Of a stretch of 64,000 bases of DNA, positions 52,178 through 61,044 are shown in pieces. The notes beneath the pieces were generated by a model, which saw nothing but the letters and a program-made list of their open reading frames with translations, had not been told where the DNA came from and did no database searches. Origin of the DNA: Johnsonella ignava ATCC 51276. Lineage in GTDB: Bacteria > Bacillota > Clostridia > Lachnospirales > Lachnospiraceae. Position 1 is the stretch's first letter, and the number at the start of each line of letters is the position of its first letter. Made by a program: the position numbers and the translations under genes. The stretch spans positions 8,150 through 72,149 of the forward strand of contig NZ_JH378837.1 of NCBI RefSeq assembly GCF_000235445.1. The letters are read 5' to 3'.

Positions 52178-52206
52178 GGGAAAGCATTTATTGCTTTCCC
52201 TTGTTT
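52178..52206 (+). terminator. Terminator after ppdK
   Basis: GGGAAAGCA pairs with TGCTTTCCC, followed by TTGTTT. Between the ppdK stop and this hairpin a short frame encodes RRADVQAFMAEHPEYTKA..., perhaps the tail of a lost gene. Confidence 0.75.
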
Positions 52207-52213
52207 AATGTTT

Positions 52214-52252
52214 GGGAATAAGCACTTTTTATAAGTGTTTGTTCCCTTTTTT
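52214..52252 (+). terminator. Second terminator at the start of the mobile region
   Basis: GGGAATAAGCACTT pairs with AAGTGTTTGTTCCC (two wobble pairs), followed by TTTTTT. It lies 22 bases before the first gene of the ICE part. Confidence 0.75.
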
Positions 52253-52273
52253 ATATCTATAAGGAGGTTCAAT

Positions 52274-52780
52274 ATGAAGAACACAGCGTTAAGTGCAGAA
52301 AATAATGGCAAATGGTCTATTATATTTATTAGCGAAGCACATGAAAAATTCTACTATGAAAAATTAAAAGAAGTAAGGGAACAAGATGCCTACCATAAGG
52401 CTCTTTGCTATTGTCTAGGCATCAGCCCTGATACGAGAAGAAATATTAACAGTATTTATGATTTTAAGACCGGTGATATAAAAACAGAGTGTTTGCGTGA
52501 GGGGTGGCAAACAGGTAGCAGTATGAAGGTAGTGAGACTGGCATTTAACCTTTATTGTAACACTACACCAAGCGTAGATGATTATAAAGAACAGGAAGAA
52601 CAGATGGATGAGTGTATGAAGTATACAGTAGAAGACTTGTTTTGCTGTACTTATGCACCATTCTTTTGGCAAGCGATACAGATTCGCTATCCTGACTACG
52701 CTAATTATAATTGTGAGATACAAGCTTTATTGGAGGTGCAAACTAATGCTGAAAATCAGATTGATGGGAACAAAGAGTGA
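52274..52780 (+). CDS. DUF6075 family ICE protein
   Basis: A 168-residue soluble protein, start at ATG 52274 behind AAGGAGGTT. The words FISEAHEKFYYEKLKEVREQDAYHKALCYCLGIS, DFKTGDIKTECLREGWQTGSS and YTVEDLFCCTYAPFFW match the DUF6075 proteins that open the maintenance module of Tn1549-type integrative elements. No function is known. The next gene starts within its last codons. Confidence 0.8.
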   Translation: MKNTALSAENNGKWSIIFISEAHEKFYYEKLKEVREQDAYHKALCYCLGISPDTRRNINSIYDFKTGDIKTECLREGWQTGSSMKVVRLAFNLYCNTTPSVDDYKEQEEQMDECMKYTVEDLFCCTYAPFFWQAIQIRYPDYANYNCEIQALLEVQTNAENQIDGNKE

Positions 52781-52925
52781 TATTGCATGGTTTCAAAAAA
52801 TATTAAGTAGTGATAATAAAATAGAAGTTCTGGAGATATCAGAGCTTTATAGCAATAAAGGAACAAGAAAATATTACAGGGCTTATGCACAAGTGCAGAA
52901 AGTAAATTCGAAAAAAGACAACTAA
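52746..52925 (+). CDS. DUF3970 family small protein
   Basis: A 59-residue protein (MLKIRLMGTKSDIAWFQKIL ... YYRAYAQVQ). The ribosome site TTGGAGGTG is inside the end of the upstream gene, which overlaps by 35 bases. This size and position are usual for DUF3970 proteins in ICE modules. Function unknown. Confidence 0.75.
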   Translation: MLKIRLMGTKSDIAWFQKILSSDNKIEVLEISELYSNKGTRKYYRAYAQVQKVNSKKDN

Positions 52926-52953
52926 AACAGTATAACAATAGGAGAATTATATC

Positions 52954-53736
52954 ATGTGTAGAGTTATAGCTATTGCAAATCAAAAAGGTGGAGTTGGAAA
53001 AACCACAACAACAAGTAACTTGGGAATTGGGCTGGCAAGGCAAGGAAAGAAGGTTCTGTTGATAGATGCAGATGCACAAGGAAGCCTTACGGTAAGTCTT
53101 GGGATTAGGGAGCCGGATAGATTGGAAATTACACTTGCAACTATAATGGGAAACATTATTAATGATGAGGAAATAAGATCAGATTATGGGATTCTAAGCC
53201 ATGATGAAGGAGTTGATTTTATACCTGGAAATATAGAACTTTCAGGTTTGGAAACTTCACTTATTAATGTGATGAGCAGAGAAACAGTACTGAGAACCTA
53301 TATAGATTTGCAGAGAAACAATTATGATTATATTTTGATTGACTGTATGCCATCCCTTGGAATGATTACAATAAATGTTTTTACTTGTGCAGATAGTATT
53401 TTAATTCCTGTACAGGCGGCATATTTACCGATAAAAGGCTTGGAACAACTTATTAAAACTATAGGGAAAGTAAAGCGTCAGATTAATCAGAAACTTGAGA
53501 TTGAGGGGATTTTGCTAACAATGGTTGATAGCCGTACCAATTATGCAAAAGATATCAGTAATCTGCTTATTGAAAATTACGGGAGCAAAGTTCATATATT
53601 TGAAAACAGTATTCCAATGTCGGTAAGGGCAGCGGAAATTTCTGCGGAAGGTGTGAGCATCTACAAGCACGATCCGAATGGGAAAGTGGCAAGTGCATAT
53701 CAGTCATTGACAAAGGAGGTGCTTTGCAATGAATAA
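52954..53736 (+). CDS. parA: ParA family partition ATPase
   Basis: A 260-residue ParA/Soj ATPase. The deviant Walker A is KGGVGKTTTTSNLG (about residues 11-24), Walker A' and B are LLIDADAQGS and YDYILIDCMPSLG. It moves the excised circular element to daughter cells together with ParB, whose start overlaps its stop by 8 bases. Ribosome site AATAGGAGAA. Confidence 0.92.
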   Translation: MCRVIAIANQKGGVGKTTTTSNLGIGLARQGKKVLLIDADAQGSLTVSLGIREPDRLEITLATIMGNIINDEEIRSDYGILSHDEGVDFIPGNIELSGLETSLINVMSRETVLRTYIDLQRNNYDYILIDCMPSLGMITINVFTCADSILIPVQAAYLPIKGLEQLIKTIGKVKRQINQKLEIEGILLTMVDSRTNYAKDISNLLIENYGSKVHIFENSIPMSVRAAEISAEGVSIYKHDPNGKVASAYQSLTKEVLCNE

Positions 53737-54607
53737 GACAGGAAGTGCCACAAAGGTAAAGCTTAACAGCTTTGATGATTTATTCGGGATTGAGCAGCCA
53801 CAGTCAGGAATAGAGCAAGTACAGGAAATTGCATTAACAGAACTTCATGGGTTCAAAGAACATCCGTTTAAGGTATTGGATGATGAAAAGATGCAAGAAA
53901 TGATTGAAAGTATTAGAGAGTATGGGGTATTGATGCCGGGTATTGCAAGACCGATGAAAGGTGGCGGTTACGAAATTATCGCCGGACATCGTAGAAAATA
54001 TGCATGTGAAATGGTTGGACTCTCTACAATGCCGATGTTTATTCGTGATTATACAGATGATGAAGCTACAATTATCATGGTAGATTCTAATATTCAGAGA
54101 GAAGATATTCTGCCAAGTGAGAAATCAAAAGCGTACAGAATGAAATATGATGCAATGAAACATCAGGGAAGTAAAGCAGGTGGACTTACACTTGGAGAAC
54201 TTGGAGAAGCGGCAGGAGAGAGTGCAAAGACGGTTCAGAGATATATATGGATTTCACGCTTGGCAGATGAGTTGCTTGATATGGTGGATACAAAGAAAAT
54301 AGGCATCATACAGGCGGTTGATTTATCATTCTTATCAGAGGATGCACAGCAATGGGTTTTGGCTGTAATACAGGAAACAAATGTTATTATTACAACTCAG
54401 CAGAGTGCCATGCTCAAGGAAAGCGATAAAAAGGGGGAGCTTACACTTCCGATGGTTCGTATGCTACTTGAAAAAGAGAAAACTGTGGAGCGAAAGGTTA
54501 TTATAAAAGCAGAGCGTATCAACAGTTATTTCCCTGTAACATATAGCAGAAAAGAAATAGAGAATATTATTTATCAGTTATTGGATAACTGGAAAAACAA
54601 TCAGTAG
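53729..54607 (+). CDS. parB: ParB family partition protein
   Basis: A 292-residue ParB. The CTP-binding ParB/Srx domain is at residues about 40-130 (HPFKVLDDEKMQEMIESIREYGVLMPG, IIAGHRRKYACEMVGL, NIQREDILPSEKSKAY), followed by a helix-turn-helix (GELGEAAGESAKTVQRYIWISRL). It overlaps parA by 8 bases. It binds a centromere-like site in the element. No parS could be pinned down by eye. Confidence 0.92.
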   Translation: MNKTGSATKVKLNSFDDLFGIEQPQSGIEQVQEIALTELHGFKEHPFKVLDDEKMQEMIESIREYGVLMPGIARPMKGGGYEIIAGHRRKYACEMVGLSTMPMFIRDYTDDEATIIMVDSNIQREDILPSEKSKAYRMKYDAMKHQGSKAGGLTLGELGEAAGESAKTVQRYIWISRLADELLDMVDTKKIGIIQAVDLSFLSEDAQQWVLAVIQETNVIITTQQSAMLKESDKKGELTLPMVRMLLEKEKTVERKVIIKAERINSYFPVTYSRKEIENIIYQLLDNWKNNQ

Positions 54608-54623
54608 AAAGGAGGAGCCGGGA

Positions 54624-55682
54624 ATGAGTGAAATATTACAACTGGATTATTATTATGGGATTGAAGCGGAGCAGTTCTCATTCTATAGAGTTCCTCGCTT
54701 GCTTATTAAGGATGAACGATTTAAGAAATTATCAAGTGATGCAAAACTTTTATATGGTCTGATGCTTGATCGTATGTCCCTATCTATAAAAAATAAATGG
54801 TTCGATGATAATAATAGAGCATATATAATATATACCATAAATAGTATTATGGAAGATTTGGGATGTGGAAAGGAAAAGGCTGTTAAGGTTCTTGCAGAGT
54901 TGGATAATACTAAGGGAATTGGTCTGGTAGAGAAAGTTCGTAGAGGATTGGGTAGACCGGATATTATATATGTCAAGAATTTTGCTTCGCCGGAAGGAAA
55001 TGTAGATAAAAAAGAGGCAGTAAACACTGATAAAATCACTGAAGTCGGAAAATCGGACTTCAGGAAGTCGGAAAATCAAACTTCAAGAAGTCAGAAAACA
55101 GGACTTCAAGAAGTCGGAAAATCAGACCTCAAGAAGTCAGAAAATAAAACCTTTGGAAGTTCGGAAATCGAAACTCAAGAAGTTGGAGAATCGAACCCTA
55201 ATTATACTAAATATAATAAAACTGATTTAAACTATATTGAGGAGAATTATATCAATCCTATCATTCAATCCGGTTCAGAGAAGAATGATGTGATAGATGA
55301 TGTACAGAAATGCATAGAACTGATCAAAGAAAATATCAGTTATAATCATCACATGCAATATGATAGTTATGGAGAAAAAGAACTCTATGATGAACTGTTT
55401 CAAGTAATATGTGAGGTAGTCTGTGTGCGGCGTCCGACAATCAGGGTAGCCGGAGAAGAATATCCGTATGAGCTTGTTAAATCAAGATTTTTGAAACTGG
55501 AAAGCAGCCATTTGGAGTATGTGATTGACTGTATGAAGAATACAACCACTAAAATCACAAATATCAAGGCATATATGATTACGGCACTTTATAATGCAAC
55601 CACTACAATAAATCATTTTTATCAGCAGGAAGTAAATCACGATATGTATGGGGGAGGCTGGTGTAAAAAGGATATTATTTAA
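54624..55682 (+). CDS. Replication initiator (RepA_N plus DUF6017) with internal iterons
   Basis: A 352-residue initiator. Residues 1-115 are the RepA_N winged-helix domain (FYRVPRLLIKDERFKKLSSDAKLLYGLMLDRM, NSIMEDLGCGKEKAVKVLAEL). The C-terminal 130 residues are DUF6017-like. In between, codons 140-193 hold seven DNA repeats of exactly 23 bases. RepA_N plasmids are known to carry their origin inside the rep gene, so this segment is the likely oriV. Ribosome site AAAGGAGGAG. It supports replication of the excised element. Confidence 0.88.
   Translation: MSEILQLDYYYGIEAEQFSFYRVPRLLIKDERFKKLSSDAKLLYGLMLDRMSLSIKNKWFDDNNRAYIIYTINSIMEDLGCGKEKAVKVLAELDNTKGIGLVEKVRRGLGRPDIIYVKNFASPEGNVDKKEAVNTDKITEVGKSDFRKSENQTSRSQKTGLQEVGKSDLKKSENKTFGSSEIETQEVGESNPNYTKYNKTDLNYIEENYINPIIQSGSEKNDVIDDVQKCIELIKENISYNHHMQYDSYGEKELYDELFQVICEVVCVRRPTIRVAGEEYPYELVKSRFLKLESSHLEYVIDCMKNTTTKITNIKAYMITALYNATTTINHFYQQEVNHDMYGGGWCKKDII
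55041..55201 (+). repeat. Seven 23-bp iterons inside the rep gene, putative origin
   Basis: Units start at 55041, 55064, 55087, 55110, 55133, 55156 and 55179, each beginning GAAGT and mostly GAAGTCGGAAAATC followed by a GACTTC-like half. The 23-base period is not a multiple of three, so selection acted on DNA, not on the protein. Each unit carries an inverted GAAGTC/GACTTC pair. Confidence 0.85.
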
Positions 55683-55905
55683 GGTAATGCTGTTATTGCT
55701 TTTGATTGTAGTGTAGAATAAAATACAAGATATATAAAGAAACTGTGTATCTGCTTTTTTTATAACTTCTGGTCATAATGTCCAGAAGTGGGAAGGAAGA
55801 AAAAAGGTACAGATAAGCGAAGATTATAAGGTATGACGACATAAAGGTTGCAGTGGGAAAATGGTATAATAGTTATAATTTATTTAAGAATTGAGAGGTA
55901 ATTTT

Positions 55906-56709
55906 GTGTCTAAAATAAATGTTGAAGGATCTGAAATCAGCATTATAGCCATAGATGATAAAGATTATATTTCTTTAACTGATATGGTAAGGAATATTGA
56001 AAACGGTTTAGCTTTAATCGAGAAATGGCTAAGAAACAAAAATACCATAGAGTTTTTAGGTATTTGGGAGGAAATGTATAATCCTGATTTTAATTCCCTC
56101 GAATTCGAGGGAATTAAAAATGAAGCCGGACTGAATCGCTTTGTTTTATCGGTAAAACAGTGGGTAGAAAAAACCAATTCTATCGGTATTGTTGCAAAAG
56201 CAGGAAGATACGGAGGAACTTACGCACATAAAGATATTGCTTTTGAATTTGCTTCTTGGGTATCCCCATACTTTAAGTTGTATTTAATAAAAGAATTTGA
56301 ACGCTTAAAAGAAGAAGAACAAAAGAAGCTTGGTTGGGATATAAAAAGAAATTTGGCAAAAATCAATTATAGGATTCATACTGATGCTATAAAGAATAAT
56401 CTTATACCTGAAAAACTACCAAAGGAAAAAATCAACTTTATTTATGCAAATGAGGCTGATATTTTGAATATGGCTTTGTTTGGAATGACTGCAAAGGAAT
56501 GGAGAAATGAAAATCCAAATTTAAAGGGAAATATCAGAGATTATGCGGATATATCTCAGCTCGTTTGTCTTTCTAATCTCGAAAACCTAAATGCAGTATT
56601 TATAAATGAAGGGATGAAACAGTCGAACAGATTGGAAAAATTAAATTCTGTTGCAATTGAGCAGATGAAAATATTATCTGAAGCTGAAAATGTAAAAAAG
56701 CTGAAGTAA
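55906..56709 (+). CDS. KilA-N domain protein
   Basis: A 267-residue protein with an N-terminal KilA-N DNA-binding domain: YISLTDMVRNIENGLALIEKWLRNKNTIEFLGIWEEMYNP, KAGRYGGTYAHKDIAFEFASWVSPYFKLYLIKEFERL. A helical C-terminal part follows. Start GTG 55906 behind GAGAGGT; the TTG at 55891 is less likely. Such proteins are common in phages and integrative elements and probably regulate genes. A terminator-like hairpin follows at 56737-56769. Confidence 0.85.
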   Translation: MSKINVEGSEISIIAIDDKDYISLTDMVRNIENGLALIEKWLRNKNTIEFLGIWEEMYNPDFNSLEFEGIKNEAGLNRFVLSVKQWVEKTNSIGIVAKAGRYGGTYAHKDIAFEFASWVSPYFKLYLIKEFERLKEEEQKKLGWDIKRNLAKINYRIHTDAIKNNLIPEKLPKEKINFIYANEADILNMALFGMTAKEWRNENPNLKGNIRDYADISQLVCLSNLENLNAVFINEGMKQSNRLEKLNSVAIEQMKILSEAENVKKLK

Positions 56710-56736
56710 AATGAATCTTAAAAGAATCCTGTAAAG

Positions 56737-56769
56737 AGGTGATTGGAGTAACATCTAACCACCTTTTTT
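56737..56769 (+). terminator. Terminator after the KilA-N gene
   Basis: AGGTGATT pairs with AACCACCT (one mismatch) and TTTTTTC follows. Confidence 0.5.
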
Positions 56770-56796
56770 CTTGTAATAAATGAAGGAGGTTAACTA

Positions 56797-57282
56797 TTGA
56801 TTAATGAAGAAGTAAGCAGACAGGTTATTGCCATGGTAGAAAGAGGAAACATAAGGACAGCCAAAATGGTAATAGACCTTATGAAGAAAATGTTAAATAT
56901 GGCAGCCAAGAAAGGTAAAAGTCTAAAGGAATTTATAGAAGAAAAGAAACCGACAACTGTAAAAGATTTGGTGAAGAAAGGGAAGGTTGAAACCTTAGAA
57001 CTAAATGACCTTGATTTTAAGGGCTTAAAAAGAGAGCTAAATAAAAACGGAGTAAAATTCAGTATAAAAAAAGATCTTACTACAGGAAATAATATCATCT
57101 TCTTTCAGGCAAAGGATGAAAAGGTTATGGAGCAGGCATTTAAGGAAGCAGTCGAAAAATTTGCCGGAAAGAATAAGAAAAGAGAATCGGTAATGGGTAA
57201 ACTAAATCACTTTAAAGAAAAGGTGAAAAATGCACCAAAGAAAGATAAAATCAAGGAGAAACTTAATGAGCAGAGTTTGTAG
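56797..57282 (+). CDS. pcfB: PcfB family conjugation protein (DUF3801)
   Basis: A 161-residue, Lys/Glu-rich protein that starts with TTG at 56797 (AAGGAGGTTAAC upstream). The words KKGKSLKEFIEEKKP, LNDLDFKGLKRELNKNGVKFSIKKD and NNIIFFQAKDEKVMEQAFKE match PcfB, an accessory of the DNA transfer apparatus that works with the coupling protein PcfC/VirD4. Its gene is followed directly by the truncated virD4 start, the normal order in Tn1549-type elements. Confidence 0.85.
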   Translation: MINEEVSRQVIAMVERGNIRTAKMVIDLMKKMLNMAAKKGKSLKEFIEEKKPTTVKDLVKKGKVETLELNDLDFKGLKRELNKNGVKFSIKKDLTTGNNIIFFQAKDEKVMEQAFKEAVEKFAGKNKKRESVMGKLNHFKEKVKNAPKKDKIKEKLNEQSL

Positions 57283-57296
57283 AAGGAGGGGTAAAT

Positions 57297-57641
57297 ACGA
57301 AGATATTAGAAGCAACACTAAAAGATATAAAAAATATATTTCATATAAGAGATAAGAAAAAGTTTGTAATTCAAAACTTACCTTATCTCTTTTTATTTTA
57401 TCCGGGAAACATCCTATCAGCACATGTTAGAAGTTATATAGGCGGAGATATTTTGGATAAGATTTTTAAGGCGATTTTAGAAATTGGCAAAATAAGTTTT
57501 ATTCCAAGTATTCATTTAATAGATATAATGGTGGGAATAATAGTAGCAGCCCTAATCAAAGTAATTGTCTATACCAAAGGGAAAAATGCCAAGAAGTTTA
57601 GGCAAGGGAAAGAGTATGGATCAGCAAGATGGGTTGCATAA
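57297..57641 (+). pseudogene. 5' fragment of virD4 (PcfC) coupling protein, interrupted
   Basis: The frame directly behind pcfB reads LEATLKDIKNIFHIRDKKKF, two membrane helices (PYLFLFYPGNILSAHV and IDIMVGIIVAALIKVIVYTKG) and then KGKNAKKFRQGKEYGSARWVA before stopping. Full-length proteins continue GSARWGT... into the ATPase. The break at about 57633 coincides with the start of the serine recombinase element. The codon 8 bases after AGGAGGGG is ACG (57297), where an ATG is expected, so the start is also lost. The motor domain is not found in the window. Confidence 0.8.
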
Positions 57642-57691
57642 TATTAACTGAACAGGAGTGATATATAGACACAAAAAAGGAGGATAACGCC

Positions 57692-59530
57692 ATGATAGAA
57701 TATGCAACCAAAATCACTGCGCTATACTCCCGCCTTTCAGTTGGTGATGAGGACAGGGACGGTGGCGAAAGCAACAGTATTGTAAATCAAAAGGCATTTT
57801 TAGAGAGATATGCAAGACAGAACAAATTGATGAACATTCGCCACTATATTGATGATGATGAAAGCGGCAGGTTCTTTGACCGTTCCGCCTATACACAGAT
57901 GATAAGTGATGTAGAAAGCGGAAAAATCGGCATTGTCATTATGAAAGATATGACAAGGTGGGGGCGAGATTATCTTCAAGTAGGAAACGCTATGGAAATA
58001 TTTAGAAGAAATAATGTACGGTTTATTGCCATCAATAACGGTATCGACAGTAAAGACCAAAATACATTGGAATTTGCCCCATTTATCAATATCATGTCAG
58101 AGTGGTATGCAAGAGACATCAGCAAGAAAGTAACAACAGGCATTAAGACCAAAGGAGCAAGCGGAAAGCCAGTTGCAACAGAAGCCCCCTACGGCTATAT
58201 AAAAGACCCTGATAACAAAGATTTTTGGATAGTCGATAAAGAAGCTGCCGAAGTTGTAAAACTCATTTTTAGACTGTTTATGGATGGGAAAAACAGAAAT
58301 CAGATAGCCGTTTACTTGAAAGAGAAAGAAATACTAACCCCAACCTTTTATATGAAACAGCAAGACAGAGGAACGGCGAAAAACAGAAAGCTGAATGAAG
58401 AAAACCGTTATAACTGGAACAAAGCAACCCTAACACACATACTGAAAAGGCAGGAGTATTGTGGCGATGTAGTCAACTTCAAGACCGAAAAGCATTACAA
58501 AGACAAACGAAACCACTATGTAGATAAAGATAAGTGGCAGGTAATCAAAAATGTGCATGAGCCAATCATAGATCGAGCTACTTATGAAAATGTACAACGG
58601 ATATTAAAAAACGCACCTGTAAAAAGACCAAACGGAGATGGAGAAATCCACGCTTTATCCGGACTGATGTACTGTAAAGATTGCGGTACAAAAATGCACA
58701 TCCGTACCATACACAAAAGCGGAAAAGTGCAACATGTAACCTATTGCAGCGAATATGCCAAAGGAAAATCCAAACACCCGAAATGCCATTCTCCCCACCG
58801 TATTGATATCGATGATGTGATGGAAAATCTCACAGAGGTTTTGCGAAAGATAGCACAGTATTCATTGGCAAATAAAGAAGAATTTGAGGCATTGGTAAAA
58901 AGCAGTCTTGCCAAAGAACAGACAGAAGAAATCAAAAAACAGAAAAAGCGTATACCACAAATCACAGACAGAATGGAACAGATAGAAAGAGTTATGAATA
59001 AGCTGTATGAGGATAATGCACTGGGAAATATCGAACCGAAACGCTATGAACAGCTATCAGAAAAATATGCAGAAGAATATTACAGCTTAAAAGCAGAACA
59101 GGAGCAAATAGAGGAACGCTTATCCGAATTTGAAAACGCCAACCAAAGAGCAAAGAACTTTATCAAACTTGCAGAAAGCTACTCAGATTTTGAAGAACTT
59201 ACCCCCACCGCCATCAATGAATTTATCAGTAAAATTGTAGTACATGAACGAGATGTCAAAAGAGCAAAATATGCCGTTCAGCGTATTGAAGTCTATTTCA
59301 ATTATATCGGAAAATTTGAAAATGAACTTACAAAAGAGATAGAGCCGACAGAACAAGAAATGATACAGATGAGGGAAGAAATCGAAGAAGCAAAGAAAGA
59401 AAAAACAAGAGCATATCACAGGGCATATTCCAAAGAATACCGATCTAAAAATATTGAAAAATTCAGAGAGTATGAACGGATAAAAGCACGAGAATACAGG
59501 GCAAGAAAGAAGCTACAAGCGGTAACCTAA
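57692..59530 (+). CDS. Large serine recombinase (TnpX type)
   Basis: A 612-residue recombinase. Resolvase domain at residues 1-150: ITALYSRLSVGDEDRDGGES with catalytic Ser16 in the RLS box, then MKDMTRWGRDYLQVG. The recombinase domain continues to about 290, a zinc ribbon is at MYCKDCGTKMH...HPKCHSPHR, and a coiled coil and DUF4368-like end follow. It excises and inserts the element without a tyrosine intermediate. Ribosome site AAGGAGGAT before the ATG. It stands 60 bases from the virD4 junction, as expected at an element end. A terminator follows. Confidence 0.93.
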   Translation: MIEYATKITALYSRLSVGDEDRDGGESNSIVNQKAFLERYARQNKLMNIRHYIDDDESGRFFDRSAYTQMISDVESGKIGIVIMKDMTRWGRDYLQVGNAMEIFRRNNVRFIAINNGIDSKDQNTLEFAPFINIMSEWYARDISKKVTTGIKTKGASGKPVATEAPYGYIKDPDNKDFWIVDKEAAEVVKLIFRLFMDGKNRNQIAVYLKEKEILTPTFYMKQQDRGTAKNRKLNEENRYNWNKATLTHILKRQEYCGDVVNFKTEKHYKDKRNHYVDKDKWQVIKNVHEPIIDRATYENVQRILKNAPVKRPNGDGEIHALSGLMYCKDCGTKMHIRTIHKSGKVQHVTYCSEYAKGKSKHPKCHSPHRIDIDDVMENLTEVLRKIAQYSLANKEEFEALVKSSLAKEQTEEIKKQKKRIPQITDRMEQIERVMNKLYEDNALGNIEPKRYEQLSEKYAEEYYSLKAEQEQIEERLSEFENANQRAKNFIKLAESYSDFEELTPTAINEFISKIVVHERDVKRAKYAVQRIEVYFNYIGKFENELTKEIEPTEQEMIQMREEIEEAKKEKTRAYHRAYSKEYRSKNIEKFREYERIKAREYRARKKLQAVT

Positions 59531-59556
59531 AATTAAATATCAATCAAAATGAAAAG

Positions 59557-59587
59557 AGGTTTCCTAGATTACAGGAAATCTTTTTTT
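59557..59587 (+). terminator. Terminator after the recombinase
   Basis: AGGTTTCCT pairs with AGGAAATCT (G-U in one place) and TTTTTTT follows. Confidence 0.75.
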
Positions 59588-59611
59588 GTGCAAGTAAAAA
59601 GGAGGAATTGA

Positions 59612-59794
59612 ATGACAGAAAAGCAAGAAGCACAGACTAAAGATGAACGAGTCATGTCCCGAAAACCTGATGGCATTTTAATAAAAAAGATTAGAGGAAA
59701 GACCTTTGTAAGCGAGATATATTTTGATAAAGAGAGCAAGGATACCTTTCAAGATAAGCTGTTAAAGATAGTGCAAGCGGAACGGAAAGAATAA
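59612..59794 (+). CDS. tnpW: TnpW family transposon protein
   Basis: A 60-residue protein with the words MSRKPDGILIKKIRGKTFVSEIYFD and ESKDTFQDKLLKIV. It matches TnpW of Tn4451-like mobilizable transposons in size and pattern. Role unknown. Ribosome site AAGGAGGAAT. Together with the serine recombinase it marks a Tn4451-type element. Confidence 0.8.
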   Translation: MTEKQEAQTKDERVMSRKPDGILIKKIRGKTFVSEIYFDKESKDTFQDKLLKIVQAERKE

Positions 59795-59961
59795 AGGAAA
59801 AAGATAATTTTTGTATCTATCTTTTCTATTATTTTTCTGTATGTCTTGATGAATTCCTGAGGGCAAGTAGGAAATCTGAAAGTGGAAAAAAGCCATTGAA
59901 AATGGTATAATATTTTCAGATGATTTATAGAAAAAATTTGAAATTGTGAAGGTAAATAATA

Positions 59962-60447
59962 ATGTTGAGATTAAAGCCTTATAATATAAACGATGCAGAT
60001 ATAATTCTTTCTTGGATTAAAGATGAAATAGATTTTTATAAATGGTCAGCAGGTGTTTTGGGCAAATATCCGATAACAAAAGAGAAGTTTGGGTTTGTTA
60101 ATAATCTAATGGCTTTTACAGCTATTGAAGATGATAAGATAGTAGGTTTTTTTACAATGCGAAGACCTTCAAAAAGCTTTGATGAGTTGAGGTTTGGTTT
60201 TGTAATTATTGCCCCTTCAAAGCGTGGCAAAGGATATGGCAAGAAAATGCTTCAGTTAGGCTTAAAGTTTGCATTTGAAATTTATGGTACAAAAAAGGTT
60301 TCATTAAGTGTTTTTGAAAACAATGAATCTGCATATTTCTGTTACAAGGCAGTTGGTTTTGATGATGTAATTTTTGATAAGACAGAAACATATTATATTT
60401 TGGGAGAAGAATGGAAATGCAAAGAATTGATGATTGAAAATCAGTAA
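59962..60447 (+). CDS. GNAT family N-acetyltransferase
   Basis: A 161-residue acetyltransferase. The core is MLRLKPYNINDADIILSWI at the N-terminus, FGFVIIAPSKRGKGYGKKMLQLGLKFA (acetyl-CoA loop RGKGYG) and VFENNESAYFCYKAVGF. It has a promoter-like AT-rich leader of its own and is probably a passenger gene of the mobile element. The substrate could be an antibiotic, amino acid or protein; the sequence does not decide this. Weak ribosome site (GAAGG). Confidence 0.87.
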   Translation: MLRLKPYNINDADIILSWIKDEIDFYKWSAGVLGKYPITKEKFGFVNNLMAFTAIEDDKIVGFFTMRRPSKSFDELRFGFVIIAPSKRGKGYGKKMLQLGLKFAFEIYGTKKVSLSVFENNESAYFCYKAVGFDDVIFDKTETYYILGEEWKCKELMIENQ

Positions 60448-60506
60448 ATCCCAGTTTTTATCTAACTTAAACAACTAAATACAAGCTGTAACATAGCAGT
60501 TCACAA

Positions 60507-60537
60507 AACAGTAAATCAAATTGGTTTACTGTTTTTT
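60507..60537 (+). terminator. Terminator after the GNAT gene
   Basis: AACAGTAAA pairs with TTTACTGTT and TTTTTTC follows. Confidence 0.75.
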
Positions 60538-60571
60538 CTTTGCCAAAGAACAGAAAGAGAGGACAAGGAAA

Positions 60572-60892
60572 ATGAAAAACATAGAAGAAAAAATTTTAAT
60601 GGCAGATGAAGAAATCAAGCAGTTACAAAACAAAAGAAAAAAGCTCATCAGTCAACAGAAACAGGAAGAACGAAAAAAGAGAGATAGACGCATTTATGAA
60701 AAAGGAGCAGTCTTTGAAAGTATCTTTTCCGCAAGCAAAGACTTCACCAAAGACGAATTTTATCAACTCATTACATTTCCGAATATCAAAGAAGCAATCA
60801 ATCAAAAAATCAAGAAAATCATGGCAATGCGAGAAGAAAGTGGAAATCAAAATACAGAAACACAAGAGGAAGAAACAGACATAGAGGAATAG
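60572..60892 (+). CDS. DUF3847 family protein
   Basis: A 106-residue protein with an N-terminal coiled coil (MKNIEEKILMADEEIKQLQNKRKKLIS), a centre FESIFSASKDFTKDEFYQLI and an acidic tail. Such DUF3847 proteins are encoded just before MobQ relaxases of Gram-positive mobilizable elements and may be oriT-binding accessory factors. ATG 60572 with AAGGAAA ahead is preferred to the in-frame start at 60521. The stop lies at the edge of the oriT hairpins. Confidence 0.8.
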   Translation: MKNIEEKILMADEEIKQLQNKRKKLISQQKQEERKKRDRRIYEKGAVFESIFSASKDFTKDEFYQLITFPNIKEAINQKIKKIMAMREESGNQNTETQEEETDIEE

Positions 60893-61035
60893 TCCCTTGT
60901 TTACAAGGGCGCACTTATACACCCTAAAGGGTGTGTGCGTTCTCCGAAGGCTCTTGCAGAGAGCATATCAGCTAAAGCTGATACAGGGGAGCTACACTCC
61001 CCTACGGAAATAAATTTCCTACCCCTTGTGTACTT
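60893..61035. other. Origin of transfer (oriT) with IncQ-type nic sequence
   Basis: On the minus strand the bases at 60906-60917 read TAAGTGCGCCCT, the nic core of IncQ/pIP501-type origins. The inverted repeat ACACCC/GGGTGT (60919-60934) lies just 5' of it on that strand, as in known MobQ origins. Five more hairpins surround it: 60894-60909, 60950-60964, 60966-60983, 60985-61003 and 61006-61019. The MobQ relaxase gene follows, which supports the assignment. Confidence 0.82.
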
Positions 61036-61044
61036 ACCAAAAGA

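Noticed and set aside
55041..55201. CRISPR-like regular repeats
   Set aside because: The 23-base units follow one another directly without unique spacers, they lie within an intact rep gene, and no cas gene is near. Iterons explain them.
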